The notes under the pieces: generated by a model | Told to the model about the DNA's origin: nothing | What the model saw: only the letters and a program-made list of their open reading frames with translations | Database searches by the model: none | In this document: positions 34,066-43,865 of the stretch, piece by piece | Position numbering within the stretch: the stretch's first letter is position 1 | Layout of the letters: every line of letters begins with the position of its first letter | Position numbers and translations under genes: made by a program | From: Hymenobacter sp. BRD67 | GTDB lineage: Bacteria; Bacteroidota; Bacteroidia; Cytophagales; Hymenobacteraceae | NCBI RefSeq assembly: GCF_013256425.1 | Contig: NZ_CP053904.1 | Location: 4,154,001 to 4,218,000, forward strand | Direction: 5' to 3' | DNA length: 64,000 bases

Positions 34066-35039
34066 ACCGCCACGGCCTTCAGCAGCTCGCGCACTGCATC
34101 ATCGGGCGTCAGGTTTTCGGCTTCGGCATTGAAATTCAGCAGCACACGGTGGCGCAGTACCGGCGGCGCCAGCGCCTTGATATCATCGAGCGTAGCGGCG
34201 AAGCGGCCTTGCAGCAGCGCCCGCGCCTTGGCGCACAGAATCAAGGCCTGGCCGGCGCGTGGGCCCGCGCCCCAGCGGCCGTAGTCTTTAATGAATTTAA
34301 CCTCCGAGGTGGCCGGCCGCGTGGCGCGCACCAGCCGGTTGACGAAGCTCAGCAGCTCGGGGCTGAGGCTCACCTGGCGCACTAGCTGCTGAAGCTGGCG
34401 AATATCGTCGCCGCCTACTATAGACTGCACCTCGGCGCGCGCCGTGCCGGTGGTGCCGCTGAGCACGGCCATCTCCTCCTGCTCGGTGGGGTAGCCGATG
34501 CGCACGTACAGCAAAAAGCGGTCGAGCTGGGCCTCAGGCAGCGGGTAGGTGCCGCTCTGCTCAATCGGATTCTGGGTGGCCAACAGAAAAAATGGCTTAG
34601 GCAGCACGTGTTCCTGGCCGGCGTAGGTTACGTGGCCTTCCTGCATGGCTTCTAGCAGGGCGGCCTGGGTTTTGGGCGGCGTACGGTTTATCTCATCGGC
34701 CAAAACCAGGCTGGCGAAAATGGGGCCGGGGTTGAACTTAAACGAGCGGTGGCCGGTGCCGTGGTCTTCCTCCAGCACCTCGGTGCCAAGGATGTCGGTC
34801 GGCATGAGGTCGGGCGTAAACTGGATGCGGCGAAAGGGCAAATCGGTGGCCTGGGCCAGCGTGCGCACCAGCAGGGTTTTGGCCAGGCCCGGCACGCCTT
34901 CGAGCAGGGCGTGGCCACCGGCCAGCAGCGCCACCAGCACCTCGTCGAGCACGGCCGACTGGCCCACGATGACCTTGCCGATTTCTGCCTTCAGGGCCGG
35001 CAGCTTGGCGAGGAGGGTTTTAACGTCTTGTTCAGTCAT
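34062..35039 (-). CDS. MoxR-family AAA+ ATPase
   Basis: MoxR ATPases act as chaperones for partners with vWA domains. The ATG at 35039 gives a 325-residue protein (MTEQDVKTLLAKLPALKAEI). It shows Walker A (GHALLEGVPGLAKTLLVRT), Walker B (LADEINRTPPKTQAALLEAM), sensor 1 (LLATQNPIEQSGTYPLPEAQ) and the C-terminal lid. An upstream in-frame extension to 35081 would run into a palindromic repeat and is not used. The gene is the second of the leftward DUF4159-MoxR-DUF58-BatA series. Confidence 0.93.
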   Translation of the reverse strand: MTEQDVKTLLAKLPALKAEIGKVIVGQSAVLDEVLVALLAGGHALLEGVPGLAKTLLVRTLAQATDLPFRRIQFTPDLMPTDILGTEVLEEDHGTGHRSFKFNPGPIFASLVLADEINRTPPKTQAALLEAMQEGHVTYAGQEHVLPKPFFLLATQNPIEQSGTYPLPEAQLDRFLLYVRIGYPTEQEEMAVLSGTTGTARAEVQSIVGGDDIRQLQQLVRQVSLSPELLSFVNRLVRATRPATSEVKFIKDYGRWGAGPRAGQALILCAKARALLQGRFAATLDDIKALAPPVLRHRVLLNFNAEAENLTPDDAVRELLKAVAV

Positions 35040-35057
35040 TAGGAAATAAAAAAGGCA

Positions 35058-35155
35058 GTCATGCTGAGCTTGCCGAAGCATCTTGCTCGCATCGTTGAAC
35101 GATTAGGGTAGTGGTGCCCGGTGCCCACAAGATGCTTCGGTAAGCTCAGCATGAC
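35058..35155. repeat. Palindromic GTCATGCTGAGCTT repeat
   Basis: Arms of 27 bases (35058-35084 and 35129-35155), beginning GTCATGCTGAGCTTGCCGAA, are inverted copies with one mismatch around a 44-base spacer. It lies between the DUF4159 gene and the MoxR gene. Its relative at 46350-46440 uses the same CTGAGCTTG(T/C)CGAAGCATCT core. Confidence 0.8.
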
Positions 35156-35182
35156 GGGCGCTTTTTAGGGCTTAGGCAATGG

Positions 35183-35803
35183 CTAGCTCAGCGCATACAG
35201 CAGGATATTAACGCCAAACTTGGTGTTGTCTTCGGCCAGAAAGCGCTTGTTGCGAAAGTCGTAGTCCCACTCGCAGCCGTAGTCTTTATTCGAATACAGC
35301 ACGCCGATGCGGCCCTTAATCTCCACGGCCTTGAGGTAGTCGTGCACCAGGTCGTCGCCCCAGCCATTGAGCTCGAAGCCGGTATTGGGCGGGCCGTCTT
35401 TAAAGGCAAAGAACTGGTTGTAGATAGGGTGGGTCTTCGGAATTTTCTGCAGCGCGTTGGTGCCGAAGCACACCCGCATCTGCTCCTCAAACGAGCGCGC
35501 AAACAGCCCGTCGATGTCGTGGTTGCAGTCGTCGACAAACACGAAGCCGCCGTTGCGCACGTACTGCGTGAAGTTCTTTTTCTCCTGGGCCGAAAACTGC
35601 ACCAGCCGATGGCCCGAAAGGTAGCAGAACGGGTAGTTGAACAAGTCGGGGCTATCGAGGGCCACCACTTTTTCCTTGGGTTCGACCGGCACCGTGGTGT
35701 ATTGCACCAGCGAGTGCAGCAGGTTGGCGGGCATGCGCTCATCCACGGCATCCCAGTCGCCGGAGTGGTAGCTGAGGCGCACAAACGTAAACGGGGCAGG
35801 CAT
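35183..35803 (-). CDS. DUF4159 protein
   Basis: The ATG at 35803 gives 206 residues without a signal peptide (MPAPFTFVRLSYHSGDWDAV). The fold has FVFVDDCNHDIDGLFARSFE, then DDLVHDYLKAVEIKGRIGVL, matching DUF4159, a glutamine-amidotransferase-like domain frequent beside MoxR/BatA clusters. The frame is intact. The series DUF4159-MoxR-DUF58-BatA-DUF4175-like suggests one membrane complex. DUF4159 lacks a proven enzymatic role. Confidence 0.85.
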   Translation of the reverse strand: MPAPFTFVRLSYHSGDWDAVDERMPANLLHSLVQYTTVPVEPKEKVVALDSPDLFNYPFCYLSGHRLVQFSAQEKKNFTQYVRNGGFVFVDDCNHDIDGLFARSFEEQMRVCFGTNALQKIPKTHPIYNQFFAFKDGPPNTGFELNGWGDDLVHDYLKAVEIKGRIGVLYSNKDYGCEWDYDFRNKRFLAEDNTKFGVNILLYALS

Positions 35804-35990
35804 AGGCAAAAAAGGCGGCAAACGAAGTCGCAAGGTTGCACCCAAACGGTTCACAGCGCTTTCACCGGGCTGTGGCGACCTTGCGGCTGCAACCTTTGCC
35901 CCCCTAAAAGCACCTTACCAGGCGTGGGGTACTCGCTACCGGCCGATTGGGCAGCAGTTCCTTACGTTAATTTACTCACTATCAGTTACC

Positions 35991-36629
35991 ATGAAAAATT
36001 TTGCACTGGCGGTTATGCTACTGCTGCTGGCCTCACAGGCCCATGCCCAATTTGGCGTAAAAGCGGGCGTTAATGAATCTGTCCTCACCGGTCGCGCCGG
36101 GGAAAACGCTTCGTACAAAACTTATTTTCACGCGGGCGTTTTTTATGAATACAAAATATTCGGGCCAATTTCGATACAGCCCGAGGTGCTGTACTCCATG
36201 CAAGGCGCAGCGATGAAGGGCACGTCGGCCGCGACAAATACGGACTACACCACCCAGCTTCAATACATCACCGTACCCATTTTGATTAAGGCGACCTTCG
36301 GGCCAGTGTTCGTAGAGGTTGGCCCACAATTTGGCCGGTTAATATATGCCAACGAAAATGGCCGCGTGCAAACGCGCAGCTCGAGCGGCACCGTACTGTT
36401 TGGCGAAGTAAACCAGAAATCGACCGACAACTACAAGCCCTACGACTATTCGCTTTGTGCCGGAGTTGGCCTCAAACTCGCGCCTTCGGCACGGGTAGGC
36501 GTGCGCTTCGTAGCTGGCCTCAACGATATCAACAATATCCAGTTTTTGCAGGGTGTAACCGATTTGCGCCAGCAAAACCAAGTGTTTCAGCTCTACGCCG
36601 CTTTCCAACTGCCTAAGATTAAGCTGTAA
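35991..36629 (+). CDS. Outer-membrane beta-barrel (PorT-like) protein
   Basis: The 212-residue protein starts with the signal peptide MKNFALAVMLLLLASQAHAQ. The body is short amphipathic strands (GVKAGVNESVLTG, FFHAGVFYEYKIFG-like, ISIQPEVLYSMQG) typical of the porin family with PorT/OMP_b-brl fold, and it ends FQLPKIKL. It is the only rightward gene within a long leftward series, with a terminator hairpin at 36731-36769. The cargo or ligand is not known. Confidence 0.82.
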   Translation: MKNFALAVMLLLLASQAHAQFGVKAGVNESVLTGRAGENASYKTYFHAGVFYEYKIFGPISIQPEVLYSMQGAAMKGTSAATNTDYTTQLQYITVPILIKATFGPVFVEVGPQFGRLIYANENGRVQTRSSSGTVLFGEVNQKSTDNYKPYDYSLCAGVGLKLAPSARVGVRFVAGLNDINNIQFLQGVTDLRQQNQVFQLYAAFQLPKIKL

Positions 36630-36730
36630 AGCAGCCGTTTAAGGGCTTACACCTAAATCGGTTGTCGTTGCGAGCACAGTAGAGCACTGACAACCGATTT
36701 TTAGCGCCTGCTAAGAAACTATCCGAAAAA

Positions 36731-36769
36731 CTAAAAAGGCCGTCATGCTCAGCATGGCGGCCTTTTTAG
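36731..36769. terminator. Bidirectional terminator
   Basis: A 19-base stem (CTAAAAAGGCCGTCATGCT / AGCATGGCGGCCTTTTTAG, one G-T pair) with a single-base loop lies between the beta-barrel gene and the leftward pmbA gene. It carries the CATGCT of the dispersed repeat family. Confidence 0.8.
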
Positions 36770-36794
36770 CAAGAACGTATTTTTCAGCTAAACG

Positions 36795-38116
36795 CTAAAT
36801 AGCGTCGGAAAGGCTGGTAAAGGTGAAGTCCCGGATTTTCAGGGCGGCACCAGGCAGCCGGCCAGGCGCACGGGGCGACCGATGGCTTCCACGTTGTTGA
36901 GCATGATAATCGGGCTCTCGTTAAAGCGCATGTTTTTAATGGGAAACTTGATGGCGCCGTTCTCGATGTAGAACGTGCCGTCGCGCGTGAGGCCCGTGTA
37001 GAGCAGCGTTTGGGGGTCAACCTCGCGGATGTACCACAGGCGCGTTACCAGAATGCCCTTGGCCGTACTCTTGATAAGCTCGGCGGTGCTTTGGGTGCCG
37101 CCGCTCATCACGAAGCCGCTGGGGTAGGCCGTGGGGCCACCTTGTTCTTCTCGGCCCAGAAGCGCGAATAATATAGGTTTTTTACTATACCTTTCTCCAC
37201 CCAGCTCATGCGCTGCGTGGGCAGGCCCTCGTCGTCGAAGGCATTGCCGGGAACCTCGGCATTGAGCGGGTCGGAGTAGATGTTTACGCGCTCGTCAAAC
37301 AGCTTTTCGCCCTTGCGGTTGCCTCCGCCCTTTTTGGTCATAAAGCTGCGGCCCTCGTCGGCCGAGCGGGCGTCGAGGCCGCTGAGCAGGCCGCCCAGCA
37401 GTGAAAGGTCGTCGCCGGCCATAAGAGCAGCCGGCTCCAGTATCACCGTGTACTTACCGGGCTCAATAGCTTTGGCATTCACCGAGCCGATAGCTTTATC
37501 GGCGGCGCGCTGCGTCAAAGCCTTGGTATTCAGCTTTGCCGGGTCGGTTACGTCGGCAATGGCATAGCCCGAGCCGCGGCCGTCGGCCGTGCGCACCGTC
37601 ACCGAAAAGTCGGTATTGGTCGATTGCTGATACGCCTCCAGCCCTTTCGAATTGCGCAGCGCCTTAAACTGCACCCCACCATCCAGAAAGCCGGCCGACG
37701 CCAGATTTTTGGCCGCGCACAGCGTCATGCTGTCGGCCGCGGCCTGGGCGCGGGTGGCGGGCGTGAGCAAGGTAGTGGCGGCCGAAGGCGGGCTCAAATA
37801 CGTTTGGGGCCGAGCAGCGGCACGTATTCCGGACTTTCGGGGCGAGGCGCGCTATTTCTTCGGCGCGCTGCACGCAGCGGCGCAGCGTGGCCTCGTCAAA
37901 CTCGTTGCACGTGGCAATGCCCGCGCGCTTGCCAAACCGCGACTCCACGGCCAGCGAAATAGTGTCCTGGGCGCCGGCCGTGCTCACACTGTTGCGGGCG
38001 TAGCGGATATTGCCGGTGGTGCGCCCGTTGAGCGATACCGCGCATTCATCGGCGGTGCTGTACGTGAGAACTTTCTGCAGTAAAGCCTGGGCTTCGTCTT
38101 TGGAGAGAATGGCCAT
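36795..38116 (-). CDS. pmbA: PmbA/TldE-family protein, copy 1 (three frameshifts)
   Basis: TldE/PmbA forms a heterodimeric peptidase with TldD, in which TldE has no metal site. The protein starts MAILSKDEAQALLQKVLTYS with no export signal and contains RYARNSVSTAGAQDTISLAV, RTADGRGSGYAIADV, GGGNRKGEKLFDERVNIYSD and GTQSTAELIKSTAKGILVTR. Frames break near 37830, 37110 and 36840. The restored end reads LKIRDFTFTSLSDAI with the stop at 36795. The length of about 441 residues equals the second copy at 40159-41491. No HExxxH motif is present, as expected for the family. Confidence 0.85.
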
Positions 38117-38126
38117 TGATTTTTAT

Positions 38127-38292
38127 AATGTGGAAATGTGTAGCATGAGAGAATGTGTGTTGAAAGCATAAGCCGGCCGTGGGAAATGCAGAAGATGTGA
38201 AAGTGGCGTAGCTGGCGCGCTGACAGCCGCCTTCCTTCGTCTTCAACAAATCATTCTCACAGCCAGTACAGCAATCATATTGCACACATTTC

Positions 38293-38300
<8 letters not shown>
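38127..38300. repeat. Relic of the four-helix-bundle element repeats
   Basis: TGGAAATGTGTAG at 38131-38143 and its inverted relative CACACATTTCCTAC at 38283-38296 share the exact core GGAAATGTGT. Their positions relative to the flanking pmbA start and tldD stop match the arms of the intact element at 41508-41998. An AGATGTGAAAGTG lies between them. The protein gene is missing here, so this looks like a decayed or excised copy. Confidence 0.45.
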
Positions 38301-39942
<1,642 letters not shown>

Positions 39943-40091
39943 GGCAGAGAAAAGGAGAAAATGAAAGAAGCAGTGGAATCCACTGCTAGTTAGGCAAAAC
40001 TTGGCAGAGTTAAGCCTTCAAAAGCCGGGTACCGCTGCTGACAGATAGAAGTCGGGCACAAAGCGTTGCTCAATTAGTGCGCTCAGAAAGC

Positions 40092-40126
40092 AAAAACCTC
40101 CGCACCGGGGAGGTGAAGAGGTTTTT
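40092..40126 (-). terminator. Terminator after pmbA copy 2
   Basis: On the minus strand the stem AAAAACCTC / GAGGTTTTT encloses a second short stem (CACC / GGTG) and ends in a T run. It lies 33 bases after the pmbA stop at 40159. Confidence 0.65.
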
Positions 40127-40158
40127 AAATATATAAAATATGATATTATTTAAATTTT

Positions 40159-41491
40159 CTACACCGCGTCCGACAAGCTGGTAAACGTGAAGTCGCGAAT
40201 CTTGAGCGGCGGCACCAGGTTGCCGGCCAGCCGCACCGGGCGGCCGATGGCCTCTAGGTTGTTGAGCATGATAATCGGGCTCTCGTTGAAGCGGAAGTTC
40301 TTGACCGGAAACTTGATAGCGCCGTTCTCGATGTAGAACGTACCGTCGCGCGTCAGGCCCGTAAACAGGAGCGTTTGCGGGTCGACGGGCGGATATACCA
40401 CAGGCGCGTAACCAGAATGCCCTTGGCCGTGCTCTTGATGAGGTCGGCGGTGCTTTGCGTGCCGCCTTCCATGATGAAGCCGCCGGGCTGGGCAGGTCCG
40501 GAATGCCCGATTTCTGCGCCCAGTAGCGCGAGCTGTACAGGTTTTTTACGACGCCCTTCTCAATCCAGGTGGTGCGCTGCTGCGGGCGGCCATCGCCCGA
40601 AAAAGTCAGGTCAGGCACCTCGGCGTTGGTGGGGTCCGAATAAATCGTAACGCGCTCATCAAACAGCTTTTCGCCCTTGCGATTGCCGCCGCCCTTCTTG
40701 CTCAGGAAGCTGCGGCCTTCGTCGGCGGCGCGGGCGTCGAACGAGCGCATGAGCGCGGCCAGCAGCGAGGCATCGGAGCCCGATACCAGCGCGTTGGGCT
40801 CCAGAATGACGGTGTACTTGCCCGGTTCAATCGCCTTGGCGCCCACCGACGATGAAGCTTTGCTGGCCGCCACCGCCGTGAGGCGCGCCGCATCGAAATT
40901 CTTGATATCCGTGAAGTCGGTAGCCGCGTAGCCCGAGCCCATGCCGTCAAGCGTGCGCACGGTGATGCTGAAATCGAGGTTGGTGGTGCGCTGGTAGGCT
41001 TCGAGGCCCTTGGAGTTGCGCTTGGCTACGAAGCCGGCCTGGTCGTTCAAAAAGCCGGCCGACGACAGCTTTTTGCTGTCGCAGTACTGCATGCTGGCCG
41101 CCATCTGGCTGGCGCGGTAGTCGGGGGTAATGCCCGCCGTGCTGGCCGCAAACGACAGCGGCGACGACAGATACGTCTGCGGCCCCAGCAGCGGCATGTA
41201 TTCGGGGCTTTCGGGCGCGAGGCGGGCTATTTCTTCGGCGCGCTGCACGCAGCGGCGCAGGGTAGCCTCGTCAAACTGGTTGCAAGTAGCGGTGCCCGAG
41301 CGCTTGCCGAAGTACGAGGTTACGGCCAGCGACACGTTATCGACGGCGCCGGCCGTGCTGATGGAGTTGCGCGCCGAGCGCACGTTGCCTTCGAGGCTGC
41401 CGTTGAGCGTCGCGTCGCACTCATCAGCGGTGCTGAAGCCGATGACCTTCTTGAGAATGTCCTGGGCTTCGGTTTGGGAGAGGATTGCCAT
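40159..41491 (-). CDS. pmbA: PmbA/TldE-family protein, copy 2 (two frameshifts)
   Basis: This paralogue of the 36795-38116 gene starts MAILSQTEAQDILKKVIGFS and shares RSARNSISTAGAVDNVSLAV, GGGNRKGEKLFDERVTIYSD and the end LKIRDFTFTSLSDAV. The long open frame that runs on to 40070 is out of phase after GIPDLP. Restoring a base near 40490 and another near 40395 gives GTQSTADLIKSTAKGILVTR and LWYIRPVDPQTLLFTG, with the stop at 40159 and about 444 residues. No export signal and no metal site are seen. It lies downstream of tldD copy 2 and the four-helix-bundle gene. Confidence 0.85.
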
Positions 41492-41507
41492 ACTATTTAA
41501 TGGGGAT

Positions 41508-41998
41508 TTGAAAATGTGCAGATGTGAAAATGCTTCTGGTCAGCTGCCTGCGGTGGCATTGCTGGCCTTCGCCTTGCTGGAAATGATGATACGCGCTAGC
41601 AGGCGGCGCACACTCAGCAGAGTATCGGTGAGTGAGACGGGCGGCGTGGGGTAGTTGGGCGCGTGGGTACAGAGCTGCAGCCAATAGTCCGTTTCCTCGG
41701 CTTCCTTAGCGGCGATTTTACACTTATGGATAAAATCTGCTCGGCTCTCCGCGTGCTGCGCTTCGCGCACGTTAGCGCCTACCGAGGTGCCACAGCGTAC
41801 TAATTGTCGGGCTACCACGTAGTGGCGAGCGCCTTCCAGTTCGCTTACATAAGCCAGTACCGTTAGCGCCAGCTGAAAAGAAAGACGGACTACCGCGTTG
41901 TCGCTGCCATAAACGGGCAGGTTCGTTTCGGCCGCTAGCCATTCGCCTTCCAGCATAGCTGAGTCAACACCCACATTTTTCACATCTTCCACATTTTT
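41508..41998 (-). mobile_element. Inverted-repeat-flanked four-helix-bundle element
   Basis: TTGAAAATGTGCAGATGTGAAAATG-type sequence at 41508-41532 and its inverted relative at 41972-41998 (revcomp AAAATGTGGAAGATGTGAAA) flank a single small gene. The element exactly fills the space between the tldD copy 2 stop (42010) and the pmbA copy 2 start (41491). It has no transposase. A relic with a related core sits at the same place between tldD copy 1 and pmbA copy 1. Mobility is inferred. Confidence 0.5.
41540..41956 (-). CDS. Four-helix-bundle (S23/IVS-type) protein
   Basis: The ATG at 41956 gives a 138-residue protein. A GTG at 41992 inside the flanking repeat would add 12 residues. It has the family signature VARQLVRCGTSVGANVREAQ followed by AESRADFIHKCKIAAKEAEE and DYWLQL. 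This family is best known from open frames inside 23S rRNA intervening sequences and from stand-alone copies in Bacteroidetes. Its function is unknown. It sits within the inverted-repeat element between tldD and pmbA, and is unlikely to belong functionally to the peptidase genes. Confidence 0.88.
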   Translation of the reverse strand: MLEGEWLAAETNLPVYGSDNAVVRLSFQLALTVLAYVSELEGARHYVVARQLVRCGTSVGANVREAQHAESRADFIHKCKIAAKEAEETDYWLQLCTHAPNYPTPPVSLTDTLLSVRRLLARIIISSKAKASNATAGS

Positions 41999-42009
41999 AC
42001 ATTTAAAAT

Positions 42010-43662
42010 TTAGCCGATTTTGCGCGCCGTATTAATCACGTTCACGCCATTAAAGCGCGAGGTGGCCGAGCCGTGGCTCACGGCTGAGCTTTGCGAGGGC
42101 TGGCCCTTGCCGTCGTTGAAAAAGCCCGCGAAGCGGTAGTCGCTCTGGTCGCACGAGCCGGCGCAGGCGCCCCAGAATTCAAGCGTGTTGGTCTGGTAAG
42201 CCACGTCTTCGAGCATTTCGGTGATTTTACCTTTCTCGATGGCGTAGAATACCTGGCCGCCAAACTGCGAATTGTAGCGCTGCTGGTCGATGCTGAACGA
42301 GCCGTTGCCGGCAATGTAGATGCCCTTGTCGACGCTGCTCACCAGCTCGTCCACGCTGCGCTTGGTAGCGCTGGGGCGCAGGCTCACGTTGGCCATGCGC
42401 TGAAACTGCACATCGCGCCACGACTGCGAGTAGCAGCAGCCATCCGAGGCGTTCTGGCCCACGATAGCCGCCTGGTCGCGGATTTTCTGGTAGTCGATGA
42501 GCTTGCCCTGGTCGATGAGCGTCCACTCCTTGGTTTTCACGCCCTCGTCGTCGTAGCCCACCGCGCCCAGCGAGTTGTGCTGAAGCTTATCGGCCACGAT
42601 GGTCACGTTTTTCGAGCCGTAGGGAATTCCTTTCTTGCGCCACTCCAGGGTGGCAAACGAGGTGCCCGCAAAGTTGGCCTCGTAGCCCAGCACGCGGTCG
42701 AGTTCGGTGGGGTGGCCCACCGATTCGTGGATGGTCAGGCCCAGGTGGTGCGGGTCCAGAATGAGGTCGTACTTGCCCGGCACCACGCTCTTGCAGGTCA
42801 GCTTCTGCTTAGTTTGCTTGGCGGCGCGGGTGGCGTCTTCCAGGATATCGTAGCTGTTTTTGTAGCCGATTACGTCCGAGCCGGCGGGACCGGCAATCTT
42901 GTCGGCCGCTTTGGGCGTGAGGTACTCGTAGCCCATGCCCATCGGCACGCTCAGGCTCTGGCGCGAGCGAAACTTGCCGCTGGCTCGGTCTACCACCGTC
43001 ACCCCAAACGTGGGCCAGATGCGGTGAATATCCTGGTCGATGTACGAGCCGTCGGTGCTGGCAAAGTACTTCTGCTCATTTACCTGAAACAAGGCCGAGT
43101 TTACAAATGAGGCGCCGTTGTCGGTAGCGGCCGCGTTGGCGGCCAGCAGCAAATCGGCCTTTTCCTTGATGGGTACCTCGAAGGCGTTTTTCTCAATCGG
43201 CGTTTTCCAGGCCACGTCGCCGTAGCCCTTTTGGGGAGCCAGCTTCACCGGCTCCTTCTGCACCTTCGAGTTGGCCTTGGCGATGGCCACGGCCTGCTGG
43301 GCCGTTTTGGCGATGCCCGCGTCGGTCATGTTATTGGTCGAGGCAAAGCCCCAGGTGCCGTTTGCAATCACCCGGATGCCCACTCCCAGGCTCTCTATAT
43401 TGGCGATATTCTGCACCTGCTTTTCGCGGGTGAAAATGCTCTGGTTGAGCGTGCGCTGAATGCGGATGTCGGCGTAGGTAGCGCCGGCCGCCCTGGCGGC
43501 GTTCAGGGCTACATCGGCCATTCGCTTTTTGGCGGCCACATCGAGGCCCGGCTCCAGCAGCTGCGCCGGGTCTACGTGGTTGCCGGCCAGGCTCGGAAAA
43601 CCGGGGAGCCACAGGGCTCCGGCGGCGAGGCCGGTGAGGGCGGTAAAGTCGCGTCTGTTCAA
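42010..43662 (-). CDS. tldD: TldD-family metallopeptidase, copy 2, with twin-arginine signal
   Basis: Starting at a TTG at 43662 the protein reads (M)NRRDFTALTGLAAGALWLPG, matching copy 1 in position and giving 550 residues. The frame is also open upstream, but that part is unlike its paralogues. The metal site HESVGHPTELDRV and the CAGSCDQSDYRF block are intact. It lies downstream of copy 3, across a palindromic repeat, and upstream of the four-helix-bundle element. The TTG start and Tat-like N-terminus are shared with copy 3. Confidence 0.9.
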   Translation of the reverse strand: MNRRDFTALTGLAAGALWLPGFPSLAGNHVDPAQLLEPGLDVAAKKRMADVALNAARAAGATYADIRIQRTLNQSIFTREKQVQNIANIESLGVGIRVIANGTWGFASTNNMTDAGIAKTAQQAVAIAKANSKVQKEPVKLAPQKGYGDVAWKTPIEKNAFEVPIKEKADLLLAANAAATDNGASFVNSALFQVNEQKYFASTDGSYIDQDIHRIWPTFGVTVVDRASGKFRSRQSLSVPMGMGYEYLTPKAADKIAGPAGSDVIGYKNSYDILEDATRAAKQTKQKLTCKSVVPGKYDLILDPHHLGLTIHESVGHPTELDRVLGYEANFAGTSFATLEWRKKGIPYGSKNVTIVADKLQHNSLGAVGYDDEGVKTKEWTLIDQGKLIDYQKIRDQAAIVGQNASDGCCYSQSWRDVQFQRMANVSLRPSATKRSVDELVSSVDKGIYIAGNGSFSIDQQRYNSQFGGQVFYAIEKGKITEMLEDVAYQTNTLEFWGACAGSCDQSDYRFAGFFNDGKGQPSQSSAVSHGSATSRFNGVNVINTARKIG

Positions 43663-43724
43663 GGGAGAAGGCTGGTAAAGGTTTGAGAAATAGAAAGTGT
43701 TGAAGATGAGTCGTGCTGGTGGTC

Positions 43725-43842
43725 GCCTCACCCCCTAGCCCCCTCTCCGAAAAGGAGAGGGGAAACTAGCATTAGCTTTTAGCACTAGCTAGAATTAGAA
43801 ACTAGTCCCCTCTCCTTTTCGGAGAGGGGCTAGGGGTGAGGC
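43725..43842. repeat. Palindromic repeat pair CACCCCCTAGCCCC
   Basis: Arms at 43725-43769 and 43802-43842 are inverted copies, each holding the hairpin CTCTCCGAAAAGGAGAG. They share GCCTCACCCC and TAGCCCC at the outer ends. It lies between tldD copies 3 and 2. This sequence family is widespread as intergenic palindromes in Bacteroidetes; that statement is general knowledge. Confidence 0.8.
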
Positions 43843-43865
43843 GCCTCATTAGTGCCGTTTAGAGC

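Noticed and set aside
35040..35081. Longer MoxR start (MLRQAQHD...)
   Set aside because: It translates part of the dispersed palindrome at 35058-35155; the ATG at 35039 begins a normal MoxR N-terminus.
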